Positions 9,595 to 18,861 are shown, numbered from the stretch's first letter. The stretch is DNA of 64,000 nucleotides from Vibrio aquaticus (GCF_003970385.1 NZ_RXZH01000005.1:124001-188000); one strand, 5' to 3'. The notes: generated from the letters alone by a model not told the origin. Numbers and translations: made by a program.

Positions 9595-10572
9595 ATGGAA
9601 TCTCACCAGGGCCGATGCAGCTATCAAAACCCTGATGGCTGGTGCTGCGATCAACCGTGTGGCGAGTCAGGACTCTGTTACTGGCACGATCCAAAGATCG
9701 ATAAAAGTAAAGACGATATAAAAGATCAGGTTGAGCAATGGGCCGCAGCAGGTAAACCTTTAGACGGATTTCAGTTGGCAAAAACAAATTTAGAAGATAT
9801 CGATTTAGTGAATCGGGGCTGCAAAGAGGGGTATTCATGCCGAGATGCCGATTTTTACCGGGCAAACTTAACTGACGCACATTTTTTTGGCTTAGACTTA
9901 CGCGGCTCATCGTTGATGAAAACGAAGCTGATTGGGGCGAATTTGCATTGCGCCAAGCTGGAGAATTGCAACCTTCTTGGGGCTTCTCTTTCACGCGCCA
10001 AGCTAGAGAACATCAAATGGGGGGGGGACTTAAAACAAGAGCAAGCGGCGAAACAATGCTTTAAGACCAGGCAAACGAAAGAAGCCTTGATGTTTTGCCA
10101 AGAAGCAGAAGAGGTGTGCCGTAATATTCGCAAGCAATGTGAGAAACAGGGGCTATTTGAAATGGCCGGGGATTTTTTTAAGCGAGAAATGCGATTTAGG
10201 CGCTATCAGATGCCACTGTTCAGTTTTAAGAGGGCGATCTCTAAGCTGGTGGATGTCTTTTGTGGCTATGGCGAAGATCCCATTCGCGTGGTCGGTTTCT
10301 CCATCTTCTTGATATTGGTCTGTGCGTTGGCTTACTTCTTTTTGGATACCACGGGCGCTCACCCTATTTATGAGGGAGTGACGGGTTGGAAATTCTACGC
10401 ACTAGAGTTCTTTAATTCGCTCTACTTCAGCGTCGTGACGTTCACGACCTTAGGGTATGGTGATATCTCACCGGTAGGCGTGGCGAGGTTCATCGCTGCC
10501 TGTGAGGCGTTCTTAGGCAGCTTTACTATGGCGCTTTTTGTTGTCGTGTTTGTGAAGAAGATGACTCGTTGA
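9595..10572 (+). CDS. Pentapeptide-repeat protein fused to a two-helix potassium-channel domain
   Basis: The 325 residues have three parts. The first 35 residues are cysteine/histidine-rich (C..C.C...C...C..H) and look like a small metal-binding knuckle. Residues about 80-145 are pentapeptide repeats of the A(D/N)L/F type (ADFYRANLTDAHFFGLDLRG...). A charged helical spacer leads to a C-terminal ion-channel domain with TM1 near 230-250 and a pore plus TM2 at about 270-322 carrying the K+ selectivity filter TTLGYGD. The pore-loop and filter make a potassium channel likely; the soluble part may be a sensor. A run of nine G residues (10019-10027) lies in the coding sequence. The gene is alone and convergent with the next one. 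Confidence 0.85.
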   Translation: MESHQGRCSYQNPDGWCCDQPCGESGLCYWHDPKIDKSKDDIKDQVEQWAAAGKPLDGFQLAKTNLEDIDLVNRGCKEGYSCRDADFYRANLTDAHFFGLDLRGSSLMKTKLIGANLHCAKLENCNLLGASLSRAKLENIKWGGDLKQEQAAKQCFKTRQTKEALMFCQEAEEVCRNIRKQCEKQGLFEMAGDFFKREMRFRRYQMPLFSFKRAISKLVDVFCGYGEDPIRVVGFSIFLILVCALAYFFLDTTGAHPIYEGVTGWKFYALEFFNSLYFSVVTFTTLGYGDISPVGVARFIAACEAFLGSFTMALFVVVFVKKMTR

Positions 10573-10584
10573 CGCCGTTGTTAT

Positions 10585-11124
10585 CTAACAGTGTTCGGCG
10601 CAGTCACTGCTTAGCCAATCAGCGAGGATAATTTGGTCATCTTTGTACTGATTGGCAAAGTGTTCGATCAAGGCTGCAAGGTGCTCTCCCGTATCGCACA
10701 TGGGGTCAGCGACCAGATCTTCTGAAACGACAATCGCACCACCTTTAGGCGTTGCTTGAGTCTCTAACGTAACAGGAATAATGAATTTCGATTGGCTAGC
10801 GACATGATGATGCTTCAAAGTTCTTGCTTGTTGATGAAGCGTGTCGAGTGTGTCAGCTTGGTAGTCAGTATTGTTAAAGCCGATGTCGATGGTAAAGATG
10901 AGACCTCGGTACAAAATGGTCACAGGAATGCGCAGTTCAGGCGTTTGATTGTTTAAGCCGAGAACAAGATCACCAGCAAGGTGTGGCAGCTGATGGAATT
11001 GGTTTTTAAGTAGGTCAATCGCCTGCTTCCAGTGCTTGTGTTCAGAGCCTGGGAAAGTAGATAACAGGGTCGGGGTGTCAGTTTCAACAAAAGAAAGGAT
11101 GGAATCTGCGTATAGGTAGTTCAC
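10585..11124 (-). CDS. Conserved hypothetical protein, 179 residues
   Basis: I do not recognise a named domain. The sequence is soluble with no signal peptide or membrane segment, acidic (clusters DEDLVADPMCD-like, ending CAEHC), and contains two predicted beta-rich stretches (ELRIPVTILYRGLIFTIDIGF and SKFIIPVTLETQATPKGGAIVVSED). It starts with GTG. It ends 12 bases from the convergent channel gene, and its start is 160 bases from the end of the DUF3581 gene on the same strand. Codon use looks like that of its neighbours, so it appears to be a resident gene. Confidence 0.7.
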   Translation of the reverse strand: MNYLYADSILSFVETDTPTLLSTFPGSEHKHWKQAIDLLKNQFHQLPHLAGDLVLGLNNQTPELRIPVTILYRGLIFTIDIGFNNTDYQADTLDTLHQQARTLKHHHVASQSKFIIPVTLETQATPKGGAIVVSEDLVADPMCDTGEHLAALIEHFANQYKDDQIILADWLSSDCAEHC

Positions 11125-11240
11125 TGCGATGGGATATCATGTAAAAACGGAATAACGCAGAGGCTAACTAAGAATAGTCAAAAGCACTAGAGTGAGTGTG
11201 GGATATTTTGAATTGAGTAGCGGTATCTGTGAGTCTAGAA

Positions 11241-11276
11241 AAGAAAAAGGCTACTCAGTGGTCACTGAATAGCCTT
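11241..11276 (-). terminator. Terminator of the DUF3581 gene
   Basis: On the minus strand a long stem AAGGCTATTCAGTG/CACTGAGTAGCCTT is followed by TTTTCTTTTC, 8 bases past the DUF3581 stop. Confidence 0.85.
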
Positions 11277-11283
11277 GAATCGT

Positions 11284-12021
11284 TTATGCAGCGTTAGCAA
11301 ATTCGGCGAGGAACGCTTCTTTTAATGAGTTGAAGCGTTCAACGAGATCATCAATTGCGGCTTGGTCATAGGCTTTTAGGCCACTAGCCACCATACGCTT
11401 GATGCCTTTACCGACGATTTCGCCATTCTCTTTGAAGTCAAAATTGAGCGTTACAATGCCGCGTTTCCCTTCAACATCGAATGTTGCACCTGCAAATTCA
11501 ACTTCTGGGTGGGTCAAATCTAGGTGGTCAAATTCCACTTCCATGCTTTCATAGATAACCAATGGACGTTGGCAGTTGATCATCATCTGCTGCTCTTCCA
11601 TTAATGGAACCATGATGTGTGGGAAGTTCATACCAGAGAACTGAACATAGCTTGTCACAACGTGCTCAATGAACTCTGGGTTGCTGCTGACTTCGCCTTC
11701 ACGAGTCATGTGCAAATACTCTTTGCCATTTGCATCAACGAGCGCACTTTCTTTCTCACACTTATTTTCAATCGACAGCGAGACGCCATCGTTCACCATG
11801 CCAGAGAAATTGAAGCGCATCTTTTGACTGATGCCTTCTTTGCTCAGTAGAACAGCGAAAAGCAGATCGCCCGGTACACAGAAGCGCTTATTGTCTTCGT
11901 TGTGGATTGGGTTAAAGTCACCCGCTACTTTTTTCGCAAAGTGGCTTGCTTGCTGACGAGTGAACTGGAACTGCTGATTATCTTGTGAAAAATACGGTGT
12001 AAGAAACATACTTTTATTCAT
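11284..12021 (-). CDS. DUF3581 family protein
   Basis: Conserved gammaproteobacterial protein of unknown function, 245 residues from the chosen ATG. The opening MNKSMFLTPYFSQDNQQFQFTRQQASHFAKKVAGDFNPIHNEDNKRF resembles hot-dog/MaoC-like dehydratase folds (FAKKVAGDFNPIHNED is a hydratase-2-like pattern), so an acyl-thioester-binding role is possible; this is inference. The frame is open further upstream to 12102, but that would overlap the preceding CNNM-type gene, and family members begin at MNKSMFLTPYF or MFLTPYF. A terminator follows closely. Confidence 0.85.
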   Translation of the reverse strand: MNKSMFLTPYFSQDNQQFQFTRQQASHFAKKVAGDFNPIHNEDNKRFCVPGDLLFAVLLSKEGISQKMRFNFSGMVNDGVSLSIENKCEKESALVDANGKEYLHMTREGEVSSNPEFIEHVVTSYVQFSGMNFPHIMVPLMEEQQMMINCQRPLVIYESMEVEFDHLDLTHPEVEFAGATFDVEGKRGIVTLNFDFKENGEIVGKGIKRMVASGLKAYDQAAIDDLVERFNSLKEAFLAEFANAA

Positions 12022-12083
12022 GTGGCCATAACTGCCGCGCAGTATACATGAACCCAAGTGCTTAAATGGTCTATCCAGATAGG

Positions 12084-13361
12084 CTAGACCAGTTTTGACC
12101 AAACTTTGACCTCAATGATACGGCTGGATGTCGCTGCCAGAATCTCAAATAGCCATTCTTCACATTCGATGATTTCACCTTTTTGCGGTACTTTTCCTGC
12201 TTTCCAAGTCAAGTAACCATTCAGGGTTTGGAAACCTTCGATGGATTCGCCATCCAACGCACCGAGCGCTAAACGCCTTTTCAGTTCATTGAGTGGAATA
12301 AGAGCGTCCATCCTCCAACTGCCATCTTGATGTTGTCTTGCCCACTTGTGCTGAGGCGCTTGACCTAACTCACCCGCAACAGACTCAAGAATATCGTAGT
12401 GGGTCACTATGCCTTGAATATCGCCATATTCATCGACAATAAACGCCATCTCACCATTGTTTTGCTGCATTTGATTTAACAACGGTAAGCCTTTCATCGA
12501 TTCTGGGTAGTATTTTGGTTTTCTTGCTAAGCGAACCACTTTCTCAATCGACAATTCTTCATATTGATCAAGCAACACTTTCGATGAAATTGTGCCAATG
12601 ATGTTATCCAATCCGCCATGACAGACTGGCCAAACGGAGTGCTGAGTTTGGCGTATTAGTACCAGCAGTTGCTCGATAGGCAATTCCACATCGAGGTAAT
12701 CAATATCACAGCGCGGGGTCATCAGTGACGTCACCAATCGGTCATTGAGATAGAGAATATTGCGAATCATCTCTTGCTCTTGGGGCTCGATAGCACCGGA
12801 CTCTGAACCTTCATTGACAACCGCAAAGATGTCTTCTTCGGTGACTTGCTCGTTGTCGTTGCCATGTTGACGAAACAGTTTAAGCAGCGCGTCAGTAGAG
12901 CCACTGAGTAGCATCACAAAAGGTGACGTTAGCATCGCGAGCCAGTGAATCGGGTAGGCAACGATGACGGCAATACGTTCTGCATTTCGTTGAGCAAAGC
13001 GTTTAGGTACAAGCTCACCGACTACAATCGCAAAGTAGGTGATGATCACGACGACACTCGCGGTCGCGACAATCGAAGCCAGTTCTGGTTCTAAGCCGTT
13101 ATGGATTAGCCATTGTGCCAATGGGCCGGACAGTGTCGCTTCACCGAAAATACCGCTAAGGATACCAATAGCGGTGATGCCGATTTGGATAGTAGATAAG
13201 AAGCGTGTTGGGTTGTTTTTTAGCTCAAGAGCAAGCCTTGCGGAAGATTGGGTTTCTGCGAGCTTTTTAAGACGGCTCGATTTTGCTGCGACAAGCGCAA
13301 GTTCTGACATGGCAAAAATGCCGTTTAGGGTGATAAGCCCCACCAGTATGAAAATGTCCAT
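12084..13361 (-). CDS. CNNM/CorC-type membrane protein (hemolysin-like) with CBS pair
   Basis: Membrane protein of the DUF21-CBS-CorC_HlyC family, associated with Mg2+/Co2+ homeostasis and often mis-named hemolysin. The 425 residues hold an N-terminal DUF21 domain with about four hydrophobic segments (1-150, including STIQIGITAIGILSGIFGEATLSGPLA and VGELVPKRFAQRNAERIA). Two CBS motifs follow (about 205-325, MTPRCDIDYLDVELPIEQLL and IVDEYGDIQGIVTHYDILE), then a C-terminal transporter-associated domain ending in SSRIIEVKVW. It is followed on the same strand by the DUF3581 gene, 62 bases on. The transport substrate is not deducible. Confidence 0.9.
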   Translation of the reverse strand: MDIFILVGLITLNGIFAMSELALVAAKSSRLKKLAETQSSARLALELKNNPTRFLSTIQIGITAIGILSGIFGEATLSGPLAQWLIHNGLEPELASIVATASVVVIITYFAIVVGELVPKRFAQRNAERIAVIVAYPIHWLAMLTSPFVMLLSGSTDALLKLFRQHGNDNEQVTEEDIFAVVNEGSESGAIEPQEQEMIRNILYLNDRLVTSLMTPRCDIDYLDVELPIEQLLVLIRQTQHSVWPVCHGGLDNIIGTISSKVLLDQYEELSIEKVVRLARKPKYYPESMKGLPLLNQMQQNNGEMAFIVDEYGDIQGIVTHYDILESVAGELGQAPQHKWARQHQDGSWRMDALIPLNELKRRLALGALDGESIEGFQTLNGYLTWKAGKVPQKGEIIECEEWLFEILAATSSRIIEVKVWSKLV

Positions 13362-13474
13362 TAATTGGTCCAGTTATAAACACCTCGAAAGCATAGCGCA
13401 AAAGATAGTCAGTATGTGCGGATGTTTGGCGAATAATTTTTGCCTTGTCGACAACGTTTAGAAGTTGATATTCA

Positions 13475-14794
13475 TTAGGTGAAAATTTGGCAAGATAGGC
13501 TGTGTAGTTGAGTCGCAAACTTTGCTTTTGTCGAGGGCTCACCATGAATCAAATGCACCTCTTTTGGTGTGGGAGCAATCCCCTGAACAAAGCGAAGTAA
13601 ATCGTCTTTGTCTGCATGGGCAGAGTAACCAGACATGGTATGAATCTGCGCCTTCACTTCGACTTCTTGTTGATCAATCTCTATCGCCATTGCGCCAGAC
13701 TGAATGGCTCTTCCTAGCGTTCCTTCGGCTTGATAACCCGCTAACAAGACATCGGTGCGCTCATCGGGTAAGAGAGCTTTAAGGTAATCCATGATTCGGC
13801 CACCTTGGCACATACCAGATGCGGCAACCACGATCGCCGCTTCCCTTGTGGATTGCAGTCGATTAACCAACCTTTGGTGAGTGCGGTAATCTTCGACCGT
13901 AATACACTGCTCAAAGGCCAGCGGGTGGCGATGCATCTTAAGGCGCTGCTTGGCTTCTTGCCCCCAAAGCTGTTTGAAGCGTCGATAAGAACGAGTCACG
14001 CGCTGCGCCATCGGCGAGTCCAAAATGATCGGAATTGAAATGTCGATTTGGTGATCATGAATCAGCTGTTCAATATCAAACAGCAGTTCTTGAGTTCGGC
14101 CGACGCTAAAGGCGGGGATTAAGATAGTGCCACCATCTTCCAGTGAGCGATCAATGATTGCCTTAAGTCGCTCAGAGCGAGTCGCAATGTCATCATGCGG
14201 TTTATCACCATAGGTGGTTTCAATCAGCAGGTAATCCGCTCGCTCAGGCGGTAATGGGTCAGGTAATAAAGGCGTGTTACTCGGGCCTAAATCACCAGAA
14301 AACACCACCACCTCTTGATTGGCTAAACGCACTTCGATGTAGGCAGAGCCGAGTATGTGCCCTGCAGGCTGGAAACGGATCGCCATTGAATCTGCTAATA
14401 CGGGCTCTAGCTCAATCCACTGATTATAGGGCTGCGGCTTAAGCAACTTACGGATCTTATTGAGTACCCGTTGCGACTGTTTGGGCTTTAACCCGAGTTG
14501 AAGCTTTAAGCTATCTTCGAGCATTAATGGAATAAGTTCTGCTGTGGCATCACTGCAGTAGATGGGCTGATTAAATCCGGTCGCGAGTAACCAAGGCAGG
14601 CGACCAATATGGTCAATATGCGCGTGGGTAATGACTAAGGCGTTGATGTGCGAGGTGTCAAATTCAACCTCAAGCGGGCGAGTATCGGCACCTTGGAATA
14701 ATCCACAATCGATGAGAATCGCTTGATGTGTATCTCTTAACTCATGGCAAGAGCCGGTGATGGTGTGCTTGCCACCATGATGAATGATTTCCAT
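13475..14794 (-). CDS. Beta-CASP metallo-beta-lactamase-fold nuclease (RNA-processing type)
   Basis: Predicted zinc-dependent RNA nuclease of the MBL/beta-CASP (CPSF-like) group, 439 residues. The metal-binding signature THAHIDHIGRLP lies near residue 55. Further MBL motifs (FSGDLG, LLIETTYGD), the beta-CASP region (PAFSVGRTQELL, ASGMCQGGRIMDYL) and the C-terminal RMMBL part with MSGYSAHADKDDLL and HGEPSTKAKF follow. The chosen ATG has a GAGGGGG ribosome binding site five bases upstream; the five codons before it in the open frame are not needed. It is a lone gene between the CNNM-type and acyltransferase genes. The cellular RNA target is unknown. Confidence 0.9.
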   Translation of the reverse strand: MEIIHHGGKHTITGSCHELRDTHQAILIDCGLFQGADTRPLEVEFDTSHINALVITHAHIDHIGRLPWLLATGFNQPIYCSDATAELIPLMLEDSLKLQLGLKPKQSQRVLNKIRKLLKPQPYNQWIELEPVLADSMAIRFQPAGHILGSAYIEVRLANQEVVVFSGDLGPSNTPLLPDPLPPERADYLLIETTYGDKPHDDIATRSERLKAIIDRSLEDGGTILIPAFSVGRTQELLFDIEQLIHDHQIDISIPIILDSPMAQRVTRSYRRFKQLWGQEAKQRLKMHRHPLAFEQCITVEDYRTHQRLVNRLQSTREAAIVVAASGMCQGGRIMDYLKALLPDERTDVLLAGYQAEGTLGRAIQSGAMAIEIDQQEVEVKAQIHTMSGYSAHADKDDLLRFVQGIAPTPKEVHLIHGEPSTKAKFATQLHSLSCQIFT

Positions 14795-14981
14795 GTAACC
14801 CCCTCGCAAAACTTCGCTACGACAGTGCCGACAAAGCTATTTTACGACAAGTCGCTAGGCGAGAAATGCGAGGGCTTAGCAGTTTTTAAAGTAATTTATC
14901 GACTTCTCAGTAGGTTATCTGCGAGTGATTCCCTATTGCTTTCCTAGTGAGAGCTGAATTACCTACTGGGAGCAGAATTGT

Positions 14982-15734
14982 CTACTGAGGCGCTTGAGTT
15001 GGCTGTTTTTGCGTTTCAAGCAGAGTGACCTCCGCATCAAGCTCAGCGATCTTTTGTTCCATTAGCTGATGGCAATGATCGGCCAAAGCGCGTGCATCAT
15101 TGATGGTATAGCCAGTGACGTCAATAGGCTCAAGCATTTCAGTAATCACCACGCCATTATTACGGCGATTTAAGTTGATCTTATTGTGGGTGGTGCTGAC
15201 CACCATTGGCGTAATTGGCACACCTGCTTCAATCGCCATACGAAAAGCGCCCGTCTTAAATGGCAATAGTCCACGCCCTTTACTGCGCGTGCCTTCAGGG
15301 TAAGCCCAAACAGACAAATCACGCTGGTGGATCGCTTCGGCGACCTGTTTAATCGTGTCGCGCGCTTTGGACTTATCTTGACGATCAATCAAGATGTTGC
15401 CTGTAATCCAATACAGTTGACCGAAAAATGGCACCCAAATCAGTTCCTTTTTGCCTAAAGAAACCGTGCGCGGTCGTAACATCCCCGGTGAGGTGACAAA
15501 GTCATAAACGCTTTGGTGATTAGAGATATACACGCTGTTGTTTGGCGTCGGTGCATGCTCCAATCCACGCTGGATAAGCTCAATTCCGACCAGTTTATGC
15601 AGTTGGTTAAACCAGCGACAGAAGAAGTAGACGTGCTTGGGATTTCTTGGGCTAAACAGGCAATAGAGCAACGCAAATAAGGTGGTAAACACCACAAAGA
15701 TCCCAGCCAAGATAAGACGAATAATAGTCAGCAC
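14982..15734 (-). CDS. 1-acyl-sn-glycerol-3-phosphate acyltransferase (PlsC-like)
   Basis: Adds the second acyl chain to lysophosphatidic acid, forming phosphatidic acid at the inner membrane. The 250 residues start with a membrane anchor (LTIIRLILAGIFVVFTTLFALLYCLF). The acyltransferase motifs follow in order: NHQSVYDF (the HX4D catalytic motif), the GNILIDRQ region, PEGTRSKGRG for phosphate binding, and GVPITPMVV. The start is GTG behind a GAGGAG site. The C-terminal 30 residues are polar and probably disordered. Vibrios carry more than one plsC-like gene, so the symbol is left open. Confidence 0.92.
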   Translation of the reverse strand: MLTIIRLILAGIFVVFTTLFALLYCLFSPRNPKHVYFFCRWFNQLHKLVGIELIQRGLEHAPTPNNSVYISNHQSVYDFVTSPGMLRPRTVSLGKKELIWVPFFGQLYWITGNILIDRQDKSKARDTIKQVAEAIHQRDLSVWAYPEGTRSKGRGLLPFKTGAFRMAIEAGVPITPMVVSTTHNKINLNRRNNGVVITEMLEPIDVTGYTINDARALADHCHQLMEQKIAELDAEVTLLETQKQPTQAPQ

Positions 15735-15950
15735 AACACACTCCTCGATTAAACCTATCGGTGAATTTAGAGTTTTAGGTCTAGTTAACTAAATTGCAAC
15801 ATTTTTGGTGGGAGGTTTAGTTAGACGATGAAAAGGTGTGAAGTGGGATCGAAAAATAGCCAGATATCTTATTTAACTCATTATTTTAAAAGGAAAAAAG
15901 GTGAACACTTGTTCGCTGAGTCTTAGCTGAGGGGGAGTCTGTTAGTGATG

Positions 15951-15982
15951 AAAAAATAAAAAGCCCAGCGTGAACTGGGCTT
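15951..15982 (-). terminator. Terminator of the Sua5-type gene
   Basis: On the minus strand AAGCCCAG/CTGGGCTT forms an 8-bp stem followed by TTTTATTTTTT, 8 bases beyond the stop. Confidence 0.88.
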
Positions 15983-15989
15983 AGAATGA

Positions 15990-16949
15990 TTACAGCTTAG
16001 ATTGAGCTCGATTCAATCGGTCATGAACCGCAAACCACTCTTCGCTCACTGGTGGGCGCTCAACCCAGATCTCATCACAGCCCCATTTATCAGCTTCATC
16101 AAGCGCGCGGTAAAGGTCATGCGAGTACTGCGCGACATCTTGTGGCATCAGCTTAGATTTAAAGCCTAGTGAAGCTTCAATTGCAGAGTAGTGTAAACAA
16201 GCGATGTTGTTGCCGTTTGCTGATTCAATATCGCTAAGATCAACCAAGCGTACTTTAGTATTTGGCTGATAGTGGCTAGTGACATTACCAGGTACTGCAA
16301 CCGCGTGAGCTTTAGGCGCGAGAACTTCTTCATCTAAAGTCTCTGCTAGTTGTGTCGCGGTCACTGGGCCTGTGCGAAGCACTCGAAATGGCTTTTGAGT
16401 CAGGTCGATAATGGTCGACTCTAGGCCGTGAACACAATCACCACCATCAAGTACCGCAGCAATTTTGCCACCTAGCGAGTTCATCACATGCTCTGCGGAA
16501 GTTGGGCTTAGCTTTTTGTATGGGTTTGCTGATGGAGCCGCCACTGCCATACCTGAAGATAGCAGTGAAGCAAAAACATCGTGCGCTGGCATGCGAATAC
16601 CAATCGTGTCTAAACCACCGGTTACTACTGGCGTCGCTTGCTCTGCTTTGTTGAGTAGTAGCGTTACAGGACCCGGCCAGTAAGCGCTGGCAATAGTATA
16701 AGCTTCTTGAGGAATGTCCGTTGCCCAGTCAGTCAATTGCTCCACACTGCCGATGTGAACGATCAGTGGGTGGTTTGCTGGGCGACCTTTGGCAGCAAAG
16801 ATTTTTTTCACTGCTTCAGGGTTTGAAGCATCGGCAGCAAGGCCATAAACGGTCTCGGTCGGAATCGCAACAAGTTCGCCAGAAGCGAGAATCTCTTTGG
16901 CTTGTTCAATATCTTTACTATTGCTTGATGCAAGGTGTTGCGTCTTCAA
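15990..16949 (-). CDS. L-threonylcarbamoyladenylate synthase, long Sua5/YwlC type
   Basis: Makes threonylcarbamoyl-AMP from threonine, bicarbonate and ATP for the t6A37 modification of ANN-decoding tRNAs. The N-terminal YrdC-fold domain (about 10-200) shows AIPTETVYGLAADA, KIFAAKGRPANHPLIVHI, IGIRMPAH and AAPSANPYKKLSPTSAEHV. A C-terminal Sua5 domain (about 215-319, beginning near APKAHAVAVPGNVTSHYQP) makes it 319 residues, longer than the E. coli TsaC form. The start is TTG behind a GAGGAAGAG site. Gammaproteobacteria often also have the short TsaC, so this may be a second enzyme. It is a single gene with its own terminator. Confidence 0.9.
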   Translation of the reverse strand: MKTQHLASSNSKDIEQAKEILASGELVAIPTETVYGLAADASNPEAVKKIFAAKGRPANHPLIVHIGSVEQLTDWATDIPQEAYTIASAYWPGPVTLLLNKAEQATPVVTGGLDTIGIRMPAHDVFASLLSSGMAVAAPSANPYKKLSPTSAEHVMNSLGGKIAAVLDGGDCVHGLESTIIDLTQKPFRVLRTGPVTATQLAETLDEEVLAPKAHAVAVPGNVTSHYQPNTKVRLVDLSDIESANGNNIACLHYSAIEASLGFKSKLMPQDVAQYSHDLYRALDEADKWGCDEIWVERPPVSEEWFAVHDRLNRAQSKL

Positions 16950-17164
16950 TGTCTCTTCCTCAAAGAACCGATGGATAAAAATCTGAGCCGGCTATTTTAA
17001 CCATGTTTCACAAAGTTTCGATGTTTAATTGAACATGAATTGTATCGATTGATAATATTTCGCTATATAACGACTACTTTCAACTGTTTAGCGGCTAAGA
17101 AAGTTTCTCTACGTGTGAAAGCTTGCTAACCAATGTGCTTAATTGAGCCAAAAGGGACAAGAAA

Positions 17165-18382
17165 TTGAAGCAAACTTACGATTACATTGTTGTTGGCGGC
17201 GGGATTGTTGGCGTGTCGACGGCTTGGCAGTTACAGCAACGTCATCCAAATAGCTCGATTTTGCTGCTTGAGAAAGAGCAACGCTTATCGTCTCACCAAA
17301 CAGGGCATAACAGTGGTGTGATTCACGCTGGGGTGTATTACGCACCTGGCAGTCTAAAAGCCGAGTTTTGTAAAGCGGGCGTCGCGGCGACCACCGAGTT
17401 TTGTCGCAAGCATTCTATTGCGGTTGAGAATTGCGGCAAGCTATTAGTTGCAACTACCCCCCAAGAAGTCGAGCGTATGAACACATTATTCAAACGCTGC
17501 CAAGACAACCAAATCGACGTTGAACTGATTGATCAGCAAGAGCTAAAGCGCAGAGAACCGAACATCACTGGACTCGGTGCGATAGCCGTCTCTGCAACCA
17601 GTATTGTCGACTATCGTAAAGTGACCCAAGCCATGGCGCAGGAGTTCCAACAAGCGGGCGGCGAGATACAGCTAAGTAGCGAAGTGATTGGTATTAGTGA
17701 ATATGCAGACTGCGTCGAGGTTAAGGTTCACAGCCAATCTCAATCTTCCATTTTAAGCGGACGCTTCTTGGTGTCATGTTCTGGGTTAATGGCCGATAGA
17801 ATCACTAGAATGATGGGGCTCGAAACCGACTTTCAAATCATTCCTTATCGCGGTGAATATTACCAATTACCCGCAAAGCATAACCAAGTGGTGAAACACC
17901 TCATCTACCCAATTCCAGATCCTGACTTGCCGTTCTTAGGTGTGCATTTAACTCGGATGATTGATGGCAGTGTGACCGTTGGGCCGAACGCAGTGCAAGG
18001 CTTCAAGCGAGAAGGGTATGGGCGTTTTAACTTTGATTTCAAAGATACCCTAGAGATGCTGAGCTTTACCGGATTTTGGAAGGTGACGGCCAAGCATTTT
18101 AAAACCGGGCTGGTGGAGTTTAAAAACTCTTGGTCGAAAGCGGGCTATCTAAAGCTGGTTAATAAATACTGCCCACAGATAGAGGTTGAAGACTTGCAGC
18201 CGTATCCTGCTGGTATAAGGGCACAAGCCGTGCTCAAAGATGGCAGCTTAGTGCATGACTTTTTGTTTGCTGAAAGCCCGCGCTCTTTGCATGTTTGTAA
18301 TGCACCCTCACCAGCGGCAACCTCTGCTATCCCGATCGGTGGTTATATTTGCGATAAGATTGCAGACAAGCAAAATCTATAA
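17165..18382 (+). CDS. lhgO: L-2-hydroxyglutarate oxidase/dehydrogenase
   Basis: FAD enzyme that oxidises L-2-hydroxyglutarate to 2-oxoglutarate and feeds electrons to the quinone pool. The 405 residues begin with the dinucleotide-binding motif IVVGGGIVGVSTAWQLQQR, followed by LLLEKEQRLSSHQTGHNSGVIHAGVYYAPGSLKAEFC, which is highly conserved in LhgO. The C-terminal PYPAGIRAQAV and CNAPSPAATSAIPIGGYI are also conserved. The start codon is TTG at the position expected from the family, with AAAGGGA upstream; no ATG fits. It overlaps the convergent VOC gene by six bases. csiD and gabDTP are not adjacent, so it may work mainly as metabolite repair. Confidence 0.93.
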   Translation: MKQTYDYIVVGGGIVGVSTAWQLQQRHPNSSILLLEKEQRLSSHQTGHNSGVIHAGVYYAPGSLKAEFCKAGVAATTEFCRKHSIAVENCGKLLVATTPQEVERMNTLFKRCQDNQIDVELIDQQELKRREPNITGLGAIAVSATSIVDYRKVTQAMAQEFQQAGGEIQLSSEVIGISEYADCVEVKVHSQSQSSILSGRFLVSCSGLMADRITRMMGLETDFQIIPYRGEYYQLPAKHNQVVKHLIYPIPDPDLPFLGVHLTRMIDGSVTVGPNAVQGFKREGYGRFNFDFKDTLEMLSFTGFWKVTAKHFKTGLVEFKNSWSKAGYLKLVNKYCPQIEVEDLQPYPAGIRAQAVLKDGSLVHDFLFAESPRSLHVCNAPSPAATSAIPIGGYICDKIADKQNL

Positions 18383-18793
18383 CTGCGGTTTTAGCTCAAC
18401 CACATTCCCTTCAGGATCTTCTATATAGATAGATCGGCCAAAGCCTTGCGCGCCGTATCTTTCTACAAAGTCATTGGTAGTAATACTGTGTGACTCAAGG
18501 TAGTTACGTAGCTGTTGCTCATCAAACTCGCTTGTTTGCAGGCAGAAATGATCAACGTTGCGCCCGTTTTGTTCGGGTGCTTTCCCTCCTAGTTTTCCCA
18601 ACTCACTCTCTACTGTCACGATGTCGATCAGTGCATTACCTGCTCTGAGTTGGGTTAGGCCCAATTCGGGTAGCTCTCTTTCTATTGGGCAAGCAAGAAT
18701 GTCTTGATAAAAGGCGAGCATTTTCTGTAGGTTAGAAGTTCTTAACACGATGTGGTCGATAGCCAGTATTTGGATAGGGCTTTGGCGAGTCAT
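18377..18793 (-). CDS. VOC-family (glyoxalase-like) protein
   Basis: Small metal-binding fold protein of 138 residues with two beta-alpha-beta-beta-beta modules. The first has IDHIVLRTSNLQKMLAFYQDIL and the second has VDHFCLQTSEFDEQQLRNYL followed by GRSIYIEDPEGNVVELKPQL. H14, H87-type and terminal E residues are in the positions used for metal binding in the glyoxalase/dioxygenase superfamily. It ends inside the 3' end of lhgO on the other strand. The substrate cannot be inferred; the E. coli YaeR/GloA2 group is a possible relative. Confidence 0.85.
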   Translation of the reverse strand: MTRQSPIQILAIDHIVLRTSNLQKMLAFYQDILACPIERELPELGLTQLRAGNALIDIVTVESELGKLGGKAPEQNGRNVDHFCLQTSEFDEQQLRNYLESHSITTNDFVERYGAQGFGRSIYIEDPEGNVVELKPQL

Positions 18794-18861
18794 CGTTGGT
18801 ATCCCATTAAATTTGATTACATACAGTATAAGACCTACTGCATGAGGCAGAGGAAATAATA

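Noticed and set aside
15827..15925. A 32-codon frame starting near 15827
   Set aside because: The possible GGAGG is 13 bases from the ATG and the translation has no feature that supports a gene.
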